NCBI RefSeq assembly: GCF_947493595.1
Contig: NZ_CANLRL010000003.1
Location: forward strand, 434,001-498,000
Length of the DNA stretch: 64,000 bases
Source of the DNA: an uncultured Shimia sp.
GTDB taxonomy: Bacteria; Pseudomonadota; Alphaproteobacteria; Rhodobacterales; Rhodobacteraceae
Direction of reading: 5' to 3'
Shown here: positions 8,367 through 17,025 of the stretch, piece after piece
Numbering within the stretch: the stretch's first letter is position 1
How the letters are laid out: every line of letters starts with the position of its first letter
The notes under the pieces: generated by a model
The model's input: only the letters and a program-made list of their open reading frames with translations
Database searches by the model: none
What the model was told of the DNA's origin: nothing
Translations under genes and position numbers: made by a program

Positions 8367-10451
8367 ATGGGCGAGAAAAAGGTCACCGTGGAATTTGTGG
8401 AAGATGTGGCGTTGATCTGCATCAACAACCCGCCGGTGAACGCCAGTGGCGTGGCTGTGCGGCAGGGGATTGTCGATGCTTTGGAAGAGATCAAGACAGC
8501 GGGTTCCGCGAAAGCGATTGGTCTCTACTGCGCGGGCCGGACGTTTATTGCCGGGGCGGACATCACCGAGTTTGGCAAGCCGCCGCTGGAGCCGGGTTTG
8601 CCCAAGGTCTGCAACATCCTTGAGGACAACGAAACGCCAATTGTGGCGGTGATCCATGGCACGGCGCTGGGCGGTGGGTTGGAAACCGCGATGGGCTGTC
8701 ACGCGCGGGTGGCGGTGCCTTCGGCGAAGGTGGGCCTGCCCGAGGTGCTTTTGGGGATTCTGCCGGGGGCCGGTGGCACACAGCGCGCACCGCGGTTGGC
8801 GGGCATTGCCAATGCGTTGGACTTGATCCTGTCCGGGCGCCATGTGCCTGCGAAGGACGCGTTGGAAATGGGGCTTGTGGATCGCATCGACGAGGGAGAG
8901 CCGCGCGATGTGGCTTTGGCGGCGGCGAAAGATGTCGTGGCGGGCACGCTGGCGACGCGCCGGACCGGTGAGTTGACCACCACGCCGGATGATGCGGCGA
9001 TTGAGGCGACCATGGCGGCGGTTCAAAAGAAGCACCCGCATCTGATTTCTCCGCAGAAATGTGTGGAATGCGTGGCGGCCTCGACTGAGGACTTCCAAGA
9101 AGGGCTGGCGTTTGAGCGGGCGCGGTTCATGGAGTGTTTGCCGTCGCCGCAATCCAAAGGCTTGATCCACGCCTTCTTTGGTGAGCGGGCTGTGGCCAAT
9201 ATCCCGGAAAGGAAAGCGCAGGCGAGGGATATCGGGTCCATTGGTGTGATTGGCGGCGGGACCATGGGCTCCGGCATTTCCACATCAGCTTTGATGGCGG
9301 GGCTACCGGTGACATTGATTGAAGTGTCACAGGAAGGCTTGGATCGTGGCGTTGCGACCATCACCGGCAATCTGGATGGCGCGGTGAAGCGCGGTAAGAT
9401 GAGTGCGGAAAAGCGCGATGCAGCGCTGGCCAAGCTGACGGCGTCTACCGAGATGGAGAGCCTCGCAGAGGTCGATCTGGTGATCGAGGCGGTGTTTGAG
9501 AAGATGGAGATCAAGAAAGAGATCTTCACCAAGCTGGATGCAATTTGCAAAGACGGCGCGGTGTTGGCGTCTAACACGTCCTATCTCGACGTGAATGAGA
9601 TTGCGGCGATGACCAAGCGACCACAGGATGTGTTGGGGCTGCATTTCTTCTCGCCTGCGCACATTATGAAGCTGCTCGAGGTGGTTGTGGGTGAGAAGTC
9701 CGCGCCGGAAGTTGTGGCAACGGGTTTTGCGCTGGCCAAGAAGATGCGCAAAGTGGCTGTGCGGGCTGGCGTGTGTGATGGATTCATCGGCAACCGTATT
9801 CTGGGGCACTACCTGAAAACCGCGAGTTATCTTGTATTGGACGGGGCGCACCCGGATCAGGTGGACAAGGCGCTGGAGAGTTTTGGCTTTGCCATGGGGC
9901 CGCACCGTGTGGGTGACCTTGCGGGGCTGGATATTGGTTACATGACCCGCAAGCGGTTGGCGGCAACGCGTCCAGCGGAAGAGCGCTATGGCGGGGCGAT
10001 TGCTGATCGGCTGAGCGAGAACGGCTGGAACGGGCGTAAGACCGCCAAAGGCTATTTTGTTTATGAAGGCCGCGAGACGCTGGAGAACCCGGACCTGAAC
10101 GCTATCATCGATGAAGAGCGCGCCAAAGCAGGCATCACGCCACGGGCGTTTAGCGATGAGGAAATTGTTGAGCGCTACATGACTGCGATGATTTCGGAGG
10201 CCACACGTGCGGTTGAAGATGGCATTGCGCTGCGGCCAGTGGATGTCGATGTGGTGTTCTTGATGGGCTATGGCTTCCCGCGCTTCCGGGGTGGGCCGCT
10301 ACATTATGCCGACACTATTGGCGCGGCAGAGCTGGTGAAGCGGATTGAGGCCTACGGCCAAGAGGACGCGCATTACTGGCAAGTGCCTGCGTTGCTTCGG
10401 AAAATGGCCGAGGATGGCGGCAGCTTTGCAGATTTGAACAAAGGGAAGTGA
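8367..10451 (+). CDS. Bifunctional enoyl-CoA hydratase / 3-hydroxyacyl-CoA dehydrogenase (FadJ/PimF-like)
   Basis: A 694-residue fusion that performs the hydration and NAD-dependent oxidation steps of beta-oxidation. Residues 5-190 are a crotonase domain (GRTFIAGADITEF, GTALGGGLETAMGCHARVA, GLPEVLLGILPGAGGTQR with the catalytic acidic residues). Near 290 the Rossmann motif IGVIGGGTMGSGIS opens the dehydrogenase domain, with HFFSPAHIMKLLEVV further on and a duplicated C-terminal domain. ATG 8367 follows GGGAGG at ideal spacing; an earlier ATG at 8349 has none. It leads an operon with two acyl-CoA dehydrogenases (gaps of 4 and 1 bases). The arrangement matches the pimF-pimC-pimD logic of dicarboxylate oxidation. 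Confidence 0.95.
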   Translation: MGEKKVTVEFVEDVALICINNPPVNASGVAVRQGIVDALEEIKTAGSAKAIGLYCAGRTFIAGADITEFGKPPLEPGLPKVCNILEDNETPIVAVIHGTALGGGLETAMGCHARVAVPSAKVGLPEVLLGILPGAGGTQRAPRLAGIANALDLILSGRHVPAKDALEMGLVDRIDEGEPRDVALAAAKDVVAGTLATRRTGELTTTPDDAAIEATMAAVQKKHPHLISPQKCVECVAASTEDFQEGLAFERARFMECLPSPQSKGLIHAFFGERAVANIPERKAQARDIGSIGVIGGGTMGSGISTSALMAGLPVTLIEVSQEGLDRGVATITGNLDGAVKRGKMSAEKRDAALAKLTASTEMESLAEVDLVIEAVFEKMEIKKEIFTKLDAICKDGAVLASNTSYLDVNEIAAMTKRPQDVLGLHFFSPAHIMKLLEVVVGEKSAPEVVATGFALAKKMRKVAVRAGVCDGFIGNRILGHYLKTASYLVLDGAHPDQVDKALESFGFAMGPHRVGDLAGLDIGYMTRKRLAATRPAEERYGGAIADRLSENGWNGRKTAKGYFVYEGRETLENPDLNAIIDEERAKAGITPRAFSDEEIVERYMTAMISEATRAVEDGIALRPVDVDVVFLMGYGFPRFRGGPLHYADTIGAAELVKRIEAYGQEDAHYWQVPALLRKMAEDGGSFADLNKGK

Positions 10452-10455
10452 TGCC

Positions 10456-11643
10456 ATGGACCTGAGCTATTCCAAAGAAGACCTGGCGTTTCGCGATGAG
10501 GTGCGGGCGTTTCTGGCCGAGCACCTGCCGGAAGAGGTTTCCAGCGCGGTGCGCTCCGGAGGTGAACTGACCAAAGCGATGATGGAAGAGTGGCACGCCA
10601 TTCTGAACACGCGTGGGTGGTTGGCGACGATCTGGCCCAAAGAGTTTGGTGGACCAGGTTGGAGCCCGGTGCAGAAGCACATCTTTGAGGAAGAATGCTG
10701 TCGGGCTTACGCGCCGCGCATTGTGCCCTTTGGCCTGAATATGCTCGGGCCGGTGCTGATCAAATTTGGGTCCAAAAAGCAGCAAGACCATTACCTGCCG
10801 CGTATTTTGGACGGCACCGATTGGTGGTGTCAGGGCTATTCGGAACCCGGCGCGGGGTCGGATTTGGCCTCGCTCAAGACCAAGGCCGAACGCGATGGTG
10901 AGGAGTGGGTGATCAATGGGCAGAAGACCTGGACCACCCTGGGGCAGCATGCCGATTGGATTTTCTGCCTGTGTCGGACCGACCACGATGTGAAGCAACA
11001 GGCGGGCATCAGCTTTATCCTTGTGGATATGGCGACGCCAGGCATCGAGGTGCGTCCGATCAAGTTGATCGAAGGCGGGCATGAGGTGAACGAGGTGTTT
11101 TTCACCGACGTGCGGGTGCCGATTGGCAACCTTGTTGGAGAGGAAAACAAAGGCTGGACCATTGCCAAGTTCCTGCTGACCCATGAGCGGACCGGTATTG
11201 CGGGTGTTGGCTTCTCCATGCAGGCGTTGGAAGAGGTCAAGAGCATTGCGCGCTCGACAATGCGCGGTGCGCGGCCGTTGATTGAAGACCCACTGTTTGC
11301 GGCGCGGATTGCGCAGGCGGAGATTGACCTTGAGGCGATGAAAATCACCAACCTGCGGATGCTGTTCAAAGCGCAGGAGCAGGGCGCGCCGGGGCCGGAG
11401 ACTTCGTTGTTGAAAATCAAAGGCACGGTGATCAATCAGGAACTCAAAGACCTTGCTCGGCGCGCACTTGGCCCGGCGGCGACGCCGTTCCCCGGCCACG
11501 TGAGTGAAGGCAACCTGATGTTTGGGCCAGCCGATACTGAGCACAACGCGGCGCGGTATTTCAACAACCGTAAGACGTCGATTTTTGGTGGGTCCAACGA
11601 GATCCAGCGCAATATTGTGACCAAAACCATGCTGGAGCTTTGA
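10456..11643 (+). CDS. Acyl-CoA dehydrogenase, large-subunit type (PimC-like)
   Basis: A 395-residue FAD flavoprotein that introduces the alpha-beta double bond into acyl-CoA. Seen are WCQGYSEPGAGSDLASL (FAD/substrate loop), WVINGQKTWTT, the helical C-terminal domain with LTHERTGIAG and the closing FGGSNEIQRNIV motif. It begins 4 bases after the hydratase gene and ends 1 base before the second dehydrogenase. Paired large and small acyl-CoA dehydrogenases are typical of pimeloyl-CoA and steroid-type alpha2beta2 enzymes, so the two products probably form a heteromer rather than two separate enzymes. Confidence 0.93.
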   Translation: MDLSYSKEDLAFRDEVRAFLAEHLPEEVSSAVRSGGELTKAMMEEWHAILNTRGWLATIWPKEFGGPGWSPVQKHIFEEECCRAYAPRIVPFGLNMLGPVLIKFGSKKQQDHYLPRILDGTDWWCQGYSEPGAGSDLASLKTKAERDGEEWVINGQKTWTTLGQHADWIFCLCRTDHDVKQQAGISFILVDMATPGIEVRPIKLIEGGHEVNEVFFTDVRVPIGNLVGEENKGWTIAKFLLTHERTGIAGVGFSMQALEEVKSIARSTMRGARPLIEDPLFAARIAQAEIDLEAMKITNLRMLFKAQEQGAPGPETSLLKIKGTVINQELKDLARRALGPAATPFPGHVSEGNLMFGPADTEHNAARYFNNRKTSIFGGSNEIQRNIVTKTMLEL

Positions 11644-11644
11644 G

Positions 11645-12715
11645 ATGGACTTTAATCTGACCGAAGATCGCCAGATGTTGGCAGATACGTTGGGCCGGTT
11701 TTTGGGTGAGAAATACCCGGTCGAGCATCGCATTAAGGTGGCCTATGACGCACCATTTCAAGATCCCGCGCTGTGGGATCAATTGGTCGAGTTGGGGGCG
11801 CTGTATGCGCTGGCGCCTGAGGATGCCGGCGGTATGGGCGGCAGCGGATTTGATATTTCCGTTGTGTTTGAGGCGCTTGGCAAGTCGCTGTGTCCGGAGC
11901 CTGTATTGGGTGCGATGATGGCCTCGCGTATTTTTGCGGCAGCGGGGGCGGATCAAGAGACGTTGCTGACGGGTGCGACCAAATATGCCGTTGGGATCAC
12001 CGAGATTGATGCGCCTTATGAGCTTGATCAGATCTCCACGGTGGCCACGGCCAAGGGGGATGGCTTCGCGCTGTCCGGGCGCAAGTCGACGGTTTACGGC
12101 GGGCAGGTGGCCGATGTGGTGCTGGTGGCGGCCAAACATGGCGGCGGATTGGGTGTGTTTGCGGTGAACGCGCGCGATGCCGATGTGACCGGTTACGGCA
12201 TGATGGACGGCGGTGGTGCGGCCGAGGTGCTGCTTGATGACACGCCCGCGACGTTGGTCTTGGCGGACGCCTCTGCGGCACTGGAAGACGCTGTAAACGC
12301 AGGGATCGTTGCACTATGTGCTGAAGCTGTGGGCGCGATGGATGTGACACATGCGACCACGGTGGATTACCTCAAGCAGCGCAAGCAGTTTGGCATTCCG
12401 ATTGGTAAGTTTCAGGTGCTGCAGCATCGCGCGGTGGACATGCTGACCGAAATTGAGCAGGCGCGCTCTATCACGATCAAGGCGGCGGCGGAGCTGGGTG
12501 GTGCGGATGCCAGCCGGTATGCGTCCATGGCAAAAAACATGATTGGTCGGGCGGCGCGTTTGGTGGGGGAAGAGAGCATTCAGATGCACGGCGGGATTGC
12601 CATGACCTGGGAATATGCGGTGAGCCACTATGCCAAGCGGTTGATCATGTTGGATGCCCAATTGGGTGATACGGATTACCACTTGAGCCAAGTAATGAAA
12701 GGCTATGCAACTTAA
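11645..12715 (+). CDS. Acyl-CoA dehydrogenase, small-subunit type (PimD-like)
   Basis: A 356-residue member of the family, shorter than its neighbour. It keeps the N-terminal helical domain (MDFNLTEDRQMLADTLGRFL), a reduced beta domain with GDGFALSGRKSTVYGG, and the C-terminal helices with KQFGIPIGKFQVLQHRAVDM and QMHGGIAMTWE. The canonical TxPxxGSD loop is missing, as is usual for the small partner of heteromeric acyl-CoA dehydrogenases. The start codon lies 1 base after the previous stop, which implies translational coupling. A strong terminator follows, so this ends the operon. Confidence 0.92.
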   Translation: MDFNLTEDRQMLADTLGRFLGEKYPVEHRIKVAYDAPFQDPALWDQLVELGALYALAPEDAGGMGGSGFDISVVFEALGKSLCPEPVLGAMMASRIFAAAGADQETLLTGATKYAVGITEIDAPYELDQISTVATAKGDGFALSGRKSTVYGGQVADVVLVAAKHGGGLGVFAVNARDADVTGYGMMDGGGAAEVLLDDTPATLVLADASAALEDAVNAGIVALCAEAVGAMDVTHATTVDYLKQRKQFGIPIGKFQVLQHRAVDMLTEIEQARSITIKAAAELGGADASRYASMAKNMIGRAARLVGEESIQMHGGIAMTWEYAVSHYAKRLIMLDAQLGDTDYHLSQVMKGYAT

Positions 12716-12734
12716 ACGGTTGCCTCTAAACGAA

Positions 12735-12764
12735 AAGGCGCGCCCGAAGTGGCGCGCCTTTTTT
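12735..12764. terminator. Bidirectional intrinsic terminator
   Basis: AAGGCGCGCC and GGCGCGCCTT pair perfectly around the loop CGAAGT, with a T-run after and an A-run before the stem. It can serve the dehydrogenase operon on the plus strand and the YHS gene on the minus strand. Confidence 0.93.
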
Positions 12765-12765
12765 G

Positions 12766-13221
12766 TTAGCCCAAGATGCCCGGCCAATTGGCGAGGCCTT
12801 TGGTGATGTTGCCGGGAATGTCCTGACGCCAGAGTTCCTGTGCGCGCAGGTTGGCGTTGAGATAGAGCACATCTTCGTGGATGGTCCAGGCTTCAGGGAT
12901 GGTCGGCGCGAGGTAGCCTTTGGACGCGGCATAGGCGCAGTATCCGCCAAAGCGAGGGGCGTAAGCTTCTGGATTGGCTTGGAATTTCGCTGCGTTTTGC
13001 GCGGAAGCAAAGCGCCAGGTGGCCCCGTTCCAGTCCACCAGATTGGCGGCAGATCCCTCGACCGGTTTCTGCTCGCTGAAATAGGCCACTGGGTCATAGC
13101 CATTGATCGCGATGGGGTTTTGAAACACCTCCGGTTCGCGGGCCAAGGCGGCTTGGGGGGTGAGGGCGTAAGCCAAAGGTGTTGCTGCAAAAAGGCCTAG
13201 GGCGGCACGGCGTGTGAGCAT
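12766..13221 (-). CDS. YHS domain-containing exported protein
   Basis: A 151-residue protein. Start ATG 13221 is preceded by GGAGGAAC. The N-terminus MLTRRAALGLFAATPLA followed by ALA gives a signal peptide with a twin arginine, so Tat or Sec export is possible. The mature part contains NGYDPVAYFSEQKPVEG and the later FGGYCAYA, typical of the YHS family found beside metal or redox proteins in Rhodobacterales. The single cysteine and nearby histidine/tyrosine suggest metal handling, but no activity is established. It is divergent from the solute-binding protein gene, with 255 bp between them. Confidence 0.88.
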   Translation of the reverse strand: MLTRRAALGLFAATPLAYALTPQAALAREPEVFQNPIAINGYDPVAYFSEQKPVEGSAANLVDWNGATWRFASAQNAAKFQANPEAYAPRFGGYCAYAASKGYLAPTIPEAWTIHEDVLYLNANLRAQELWRQDIPGNITKGLANWPGILG

Positions 13222-13476
13222 GTTTGTTCCTCCTATGTTGGAGGCAATATACGGGTCAGTCGAGATTTGGGGAGGAGGTTTCACCCGGCTGTGATTGCCT
13301 GTGAGGGGAAAGTCAGGTGGATGTCGCTTGGATCGAGACACGTTTGACGGTGAGGTCAGTGAGTCCAAATCGGCCTTCAGTATGGATCCAAAACCAGAAA
13401 TAAACGTCGTTTTAACGCCCTCAGTCGAGCGTTTTATCCAGCTTTGAAGCGCTTTCATATCTGGAGGATATTTGAA

Positions 13477-14241
13477 ATGTTGAAACGTGTAATCTACGCC
13501 GCGACTCTGGCCTGCGCGACGGCAGCGACTGCGGTTACTGCTGCCCCAATCAAGCTGGTTCAGGATGAGGCGTATGCGCCCTACATGGGGCTGGAGAACG
13601 GGCAACCAACTGGAATCTGGGCCGAATTTATCAATGAAGCCTTGTCGCGCGTCGGAGGGGAATATGACGTGGTGCTGGAGGCCGTGCCTTGGTCGCGCGC
13701 TGTTAAATTGGTCGAGTCCGGGCAGGCACACGGTTTGATTGGAACCTACTATCGACCTGACTCCCGTCCGTGGATTGGAACGTATTCAACTTCGCCGGTG
13801 ACCGAGAAAGTCTCTGTGTATTGCCGCGAAGGTGTGGCACAGTCGGATTGGGCTTATCCGGCCGATTTTGCTGGTCTGACCTTTGGCAATAACGCCGGGT
13901 TTGGCACACCGGGTAAGGCCTTTTTTGAAATGGTGGATGCCGGGACGATCACTTTACAAGAGGCACAGACCACTGAGCAAAATCTGAAGAAGCTCGAGAA
14001 AGGGCGCATTGATTGCTATGTACAGGAGCAGTTGGCGGCTGAAATGGTCATCAATGGCAAGGGCCTTGAGGGCGTGGTGCGCGTTTTGGACGCCTCTGCA
14101 GAGACCGCCCACATTGGGTTTCGCGCGGATTGGCAGGATGAAGAATCCAAAAAGTTCATTGCAGACTTCAACGCTGCTTTGCAATCCATGATGGATGACG
14201 GCACCGTGGAAGAGATTGTGTCACGCACGGTTGGTGGCTAG
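13477..14241 (+). CDS. Periplasmic amino-acid-type solute-binding protein (SBP family 3)
   Basis: A 254-residue exported protein. ATG 13477 follows GGAGG; the signal peptide ends near VTAA. Mature residues carry APYMGLENGQPTGIWAEF and AVKLVESGQAHGLIGTY, the two-lobe pattern of family 3 binding proteins. Cysteines in VYCREG and IDCYVQ may form a disulfide. No ABC permease or ATPase lies nearby, so it may serve a distant transporter or act as a sensor ligand protein. The family in marine alphaproteobacteria often lacks the strict amino-acid carboxylate motif; ligand is not assignable. It ends at an intrinsic terminator. Confidence 0.85.
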   Translation: MLKRVIYAATLACATAATAVTAAPIKLVQDEAYAPYMGLENGQPTGIWAEFINEALSRVGGEYDVVLEAVPWSRAVKLVESGQAHGLIGTYYRPDSRPWIGTYSTSPVTEKVSVYCREGVAQSDWAYPADFAGLTFGNNAGFGTPGKAFFEMVDAGTITLQEAQTTEQNLKKLEKGRIDCYVQEQLAAEMVINGKGLEGVVRVLDASAETAHIGFRADWQDEESKKFIADFNAALQSMMDDGTVEEIVSRTVGG

Positions 14242-14263
14242 GACGGTCAAATCTGACTAAAAG

Positions 14264-14295
14264 GCGCAGTGCCCGATTGAGGCATTGCGCTTTTT
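14264..14295 (+). terminator. Intrinsic terminator after the solute-binding protein gene
   Basis: Stem GCGCAGTGCC / GGCATTGCGC (one G-T pair) with loop CGATTGA and a following TTTTTC-TTTT run. It also lies at the end of the convergent thiolase gene. Confidence 0.88.
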
Positions 14296-14312
14296 CTTTT
14301 TAGGTTAGGAAG

Positions 14313-15515
14313 TTACAGAACTTCGAATAGGCCAGCTGCGCCCATGCCACCGCCGACGCACATGGTGCAGACGACGTATTTTGCGCCCCGGCGTTTGCCC
14401 TCGATCAGGGCGTGACCGACCATCCGCGCACCGGACATGCCGTAGGGGTGACCGATGGAAATGGCGCCGCCGTTGACGTTTAAGATCTCGTTTGGAATGC
14501 CCAGCACGCGGGCGGAGTGCAGCACCTGACAGGCGAAGGCTTCGTTGAGTTCCCAGAGGCCGATGTCGTCCATTTTTAAGCCATGGGCACTCAGCAATTT
14601 GGGCACAGCATGGATCGGGCCGATGCCCATTTCGTCAGGTTCCAGCCCTTCGGCCATCACGCCAACGTAACGGCCCAGCGGTTCAAGTCCTTGTTTTTCG
14701 GCCATTTTGGCTTCCATGATCACCGAGGCGGAGGCGCCGTCAGAGAGTTGGGAAGCGTTGCCGGCGGTGATGAATTGGCCTTCTTTGACCTGTTGCCCGT
14801 CTTTGAAGACGGGACTTAAGCCTTGCAGGTTTTCCAAGGTGGTAGACGGGCGGTTGCCCTCGTCTTTCTCAAGCGTCACCTCTTGAAAGGTCACCTCTTT
14901 GGTCTCTTTGTCCATCACGCCCATGGTGGAGGTCAGTGGCACAATCTCGTCGTCAAACCTGCCCGCGGCCTGTGCGGCAGCGGTGCGGTGTTGGGATTGC
15001 AGCGCGTAGGCGTCTTGATCTTCGCGGGTCACGCCGTAGCGTTCCGCGACGATCTCGGCGGTCTCCAGCATGGACATGTAGAGCGCTGGTTTGTGCTCCT
15101 TGATCCACGGATCCACGCGGCGGTCCATGCGCATTTTTTCGTTTTGTACCAAGGAGACAGACTCAACACCGCCGCCAATCGCCACGTCCATGCCATCGTG
15201 CACAACCTGTTTGGCCGCTGTGGCGATGGCCATCATGCCCGAGGCGCATTGGCGGTCGAGCGACATGCCTGCCACCGTCACTGGCAAGCCTGCACGGATC
15301 ACAGCCTGGCGGGCGATGTTGCCGCCAGTGGCGCCTTGCTGAAGCGCAGCGCCAATGATGCAATCTTCGACTTCGTGGCCTTCCAAACCGGCGCGGGAGA
15401 CCGCGTGAGAGACAGCGTGGCCGATCAGCTCTTGTGCCTGGGTGTTGTTGAATGCACCGCGGTAGGCCTTGCCAATTGGGGTGCGGGCGGTGGAGACAAT
15501 GAGGGCGTCGCGCAT
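14313..15515 (-). CDS. Acetyl-CoA acyltransferase (thiolase; PimB/FadA-like)
   Basis: A 400-residue thiolase that cleaves 3-oxoacyl-CoA or condenses acetyl-CoA. The acyl-accepting Cys90 sits in LDRQCASGM, the NEAFACQ motif is present, and the C-terminal [11 protein letters not shown] histidine and CMCVGGGMG cysteine complete the active site. ATG 15515 was preferred over 15539 because the family begins M-x2[12 protein letters not shown]. With the MaoC gene upstream on the same strand it probably completes the beta-oxidation set encoded at 6.5-12.7 kb. GHPYG in place of the commoner GHPIG is a minor variant seen in degradative thiolases. Confidence 0.93.
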   Translation of the reverse strand: MRDALIVSTARTPIGKAYRGAFNNTQAQELIGHAVSHAVSRAGLEGHEVEDCIIGAALQQGATGGNIARQAVIRAGLPVTVAGMSLDRQCASGMMAIATAAKQVVHDGMDVAIGGGVESVSLVQNEKMRMDRRVDPWIKEHKPALYMSMLETAEIVAERYGVTREDQDAYALQSQHRTAAAQAAGRFDDEIVPLTSTMGVMDKETKEVTFQEVTLEKDEGNRPSTTLENLQGLSPVFKDGQQVKEGQFITAGNASQLSDGASASVIMEAKMAEKQGLEPLGRYVGVMAEGLEPDEMGIGPIHAVPKLLSAHGLKMDDIGLWELNEAFACQVLHSARVLGIPNEILNVNGGAISIGHPYGMSGARMVGHALIEGKRRGAKYVVCTMCVGGGMGAAGLFEVL

Positions 15516-15537
15516 GGGGGAAATGTCCTGATTTTTC

Positions 15538-15581
15538 ACGTCGGTATTGCGTCTGTATCGCGGCTGTTATGCGGAGATGCG
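15538..15581 (+). repeat. Dispersed 44-bp intergenic repeat, copy A
   Basis: It matches 25655-25698 at 39 of 44 positions in the same orientation. It contains two GTCGGTAT-like units 11 bases apart, followed by CGCGGCTGTTATGCGGAG. It lies in the 75-bp gap between the thiolase start and the maoC stop. Confidence 0.75.
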
Positions 15582-15590
15582 TTTTACGCC

Positions 15591-16073
15591 CTAGCTGGCC
15601 TGTGCGTAGGTCTCGACACCCTGTTCAAAGCGCAGATTTTTCCATTGTGCGACCAGTGCGGGTTTGTCTTCGCCCTTGATTTCGACGGTCACGTTCCACT
15701 GCATCTCGATCACACCGGGCTGCGGTTCGGAGTATTTTGCCAAGGTGAAGCGACCGCGAATTTCGGCGCCAGCTTTGACCGGGGCAACAAAACGGACGCG
15801 GTCAAAGCCGTAGTTGATGCCGGTGCTTTCCGCTTCGGTGCGGGGCACGGCGTTGGCGATCATCTGACTGAGCAAGGAGAGGGTGAGAAAGCCGGGGGCT
15901 ACGGTGCTGCCGTAAGGCGTGTCTTTGGCCGCATCCGGATCTGTGTGAATATCCTGAGCTTCACCGGTGGCGAGGGCAAAGGCGTCAATCATGGCCTGGT
16001 CAATCTTGACCCATTTGGAGAGGCCAAATTCGCAGCCCACACCGTCTTCGAGTTTGAGGATTCTTGAAATCAT
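15591..16073 (-). CDS. MaoC-type hotdog hydratase
   Basis: A 160-residue hotdog-fold protein, probably an (R)-specific enoyl-CoA hydratase. The hydratase motif region is seen as DAFALATGEAQDIHTDPDAAKDTPYGSTVAPGF read in sections, with the Asp and His that activate water (G-x-x-Q-D-I-H-T-D). ATG 16073 is chosen; a TTG 15 bases upstream would add five residues. It lies upstream of the thiolase on the same strand with only the 44-bp repeat between them, and two TTCCG-N5-CGGAA-type boxes lie before it. It probably supplies or bypasses a hydration step in the same acyl-CoA pathway. Confidence 0.9.
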   Translation of the reverse strand: MISRILKLEDGVGCEFGLSKWVKIDQAMIDAFALATGEAQDIHTDPDAAKDTPYGSTVAPGFLTLSLLSQMIANAVPRTEAESTGINYGFDRVRFVAPVKAGAEIRGRFTLAKYSEPQPGVIEMQWNVTVEIKGEDKPALVAQWKNLRFEQGVETYAQAS

Positions 16074-16107
16074 ATGACCGGCTCCCAACCCATCTTAGAA
16101 TGAGAAA

Positions 16108-16122
16108 TTCCGCAATGCAGAA
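16108..16122. promoter_or_regulatory. Candidate IclR-type box before maoC, proximal
   Basis: TTCCGCAATGCAGAA is a TTCCG-N5-CGGAA palindrome with one mismatch, 35 bases upstream of the maoC ATG. Confidence 0.45.
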
Positions 16123-16184
16123 TATGCTTTCGCACCTGCCTAGAAGACGGGATTCGGAAGGGTCTGTCAATATGCGGAAGTTAT

Positions 16185-16199
16185 TTCCGTTATGCGGAA
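16185..16199. promoter_or_regulatory. Candidate IclR-type box before maoC, distal
   Basis: TTCCG-TTATG-CGGAA is a perfect palindrome in its arms. A further half site, ATGCGGAA, lies 20 bases to the left (16172-16179). It could also act on the plus-strand coxG-type gene starting at 16338. Confidence 0.5.
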
Positions 16200-16337
16200 T
16201 TTGGCTGCGGGTGTTGTGATCGGGTGTGAATAGCGGTGACCCGACGCAGGGTGCACTATGTTACGACCTTGGTGTGCTTGCAGCGGTTTGTGCTTCTGCC
16301 TAGGTTGGCGAGGCACGCGCACAGGAGGAGAGCTGCC

Positions 16338-16862
16338 ATGCATATGAGTGATCAACGCGAAATTGCGGCCCCGGTGGCTGACGTCTGGGCGGCTTTGTTG
16401 AGCGCGGACAGCCTGCTCAATTGTGTGCCTGGCGCCAAAGAAGTGACCGGCAATGCCGAAGAGGGCTTTGAGGCTACGGTGGTGCAGAAGGTCGGGCCGG
16501 TGAAGGCAACCTTCAAAGGTCAGGTTGCCTTGTCCAATATGGTGGAGGGCGAGAGCCTGACCCTGACCGGCGAGGGCAAGGGCGGTGCGGCGGGCTTTGC
16601 CAAAGGCGGCGCGGATGTGACGTTGGCGGCCAGCGAGACCGGTACGTTGTTGAGTTACGAGGTGGACGCCAAGGTGGGCGGCAAGTTGGCGCAATTGGGC
16701 AGCCGATTGATTGACGGGTTTGCCAAGAAGATGGCGGATCAGTTTTTCACCAATTTGCAAACCTCGCTGGAAGGGCCTGAAGAAGAGGCGGAAGAGGCTG
16801 CGGATGCAGGGGCCGAAGAGGCGCCCAAAAAGAGCCTGTTGAAGCGTATGACTGGCGGCTGA
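16338..16862 (+). CDS. CoxG-like SRPBCC-fold protein
   Basis: A 174-residue protein of the carbon monoxide dehydrogenase subunit G family. The first 145 residues form an SRPBCC (Bet v1-like) domain with [24 protein letters not shown] and the later [14 protein letters not shown]. In the cox system CoxG recruits the Mo-enzyme to the membrane; many paralogues have unknown partners. Residues 146-165 are very acidic ([15 protein letters not shown]) and the C-terminus is basic ([11 protein letters not shown]), which may contact the membrane. ATG 16338 follows AGGAGGAG. No molybdopterin hydroxylase genes adjoin it here, so its partner is not visible. Confidence 0.88.
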   Translation: MHMSDQREIAAPVADVWAALLSADSLLNCVPGAKEVTGNAEEGFEATVVQKVGPVKATFKGQVALSNMVEGESLTLTGEGKGGAAGFAKGGADVTLAASETGTLLSYEVDAKVGGKLAQLGSRLIDGFAKKMADQFFTNLQTSLEGPEEEAEEAADAGAEEAPKKSLLKRMTGG

Positions 16863-17025
16863 TGCGGGTTCTGCATCAGGAGTTTCTCTAACAGATTGCG
16901 CCACCGGGCTTGTAGAGCCGTGCGGTGGTGCACATATCCCTCTGAAAATTTGTGCACTTGGCGCGGTTTATCCAACTGATAGGGTGGCGCGTTCAAAAGG
17001 TGCAGACCGGAAGAGGGAGCCGGCG

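Noticed and set aside
10315-11733. 472-codon minus-strand frame opposite the acyl-CoA dehydrogenase gene
   Set aside because: The plus-strand gene is a full-length dehydrogenase with good spacing to its neighbours; the reverse frame has no recognisable domain.
16167-16904. Long minus-strand open frame opposite the coxG-type gene
   Set aside because: It is a shadow of the plus-strand gene, has no ribosome site, and reads as arginine/histidine-rich sequence without family features.
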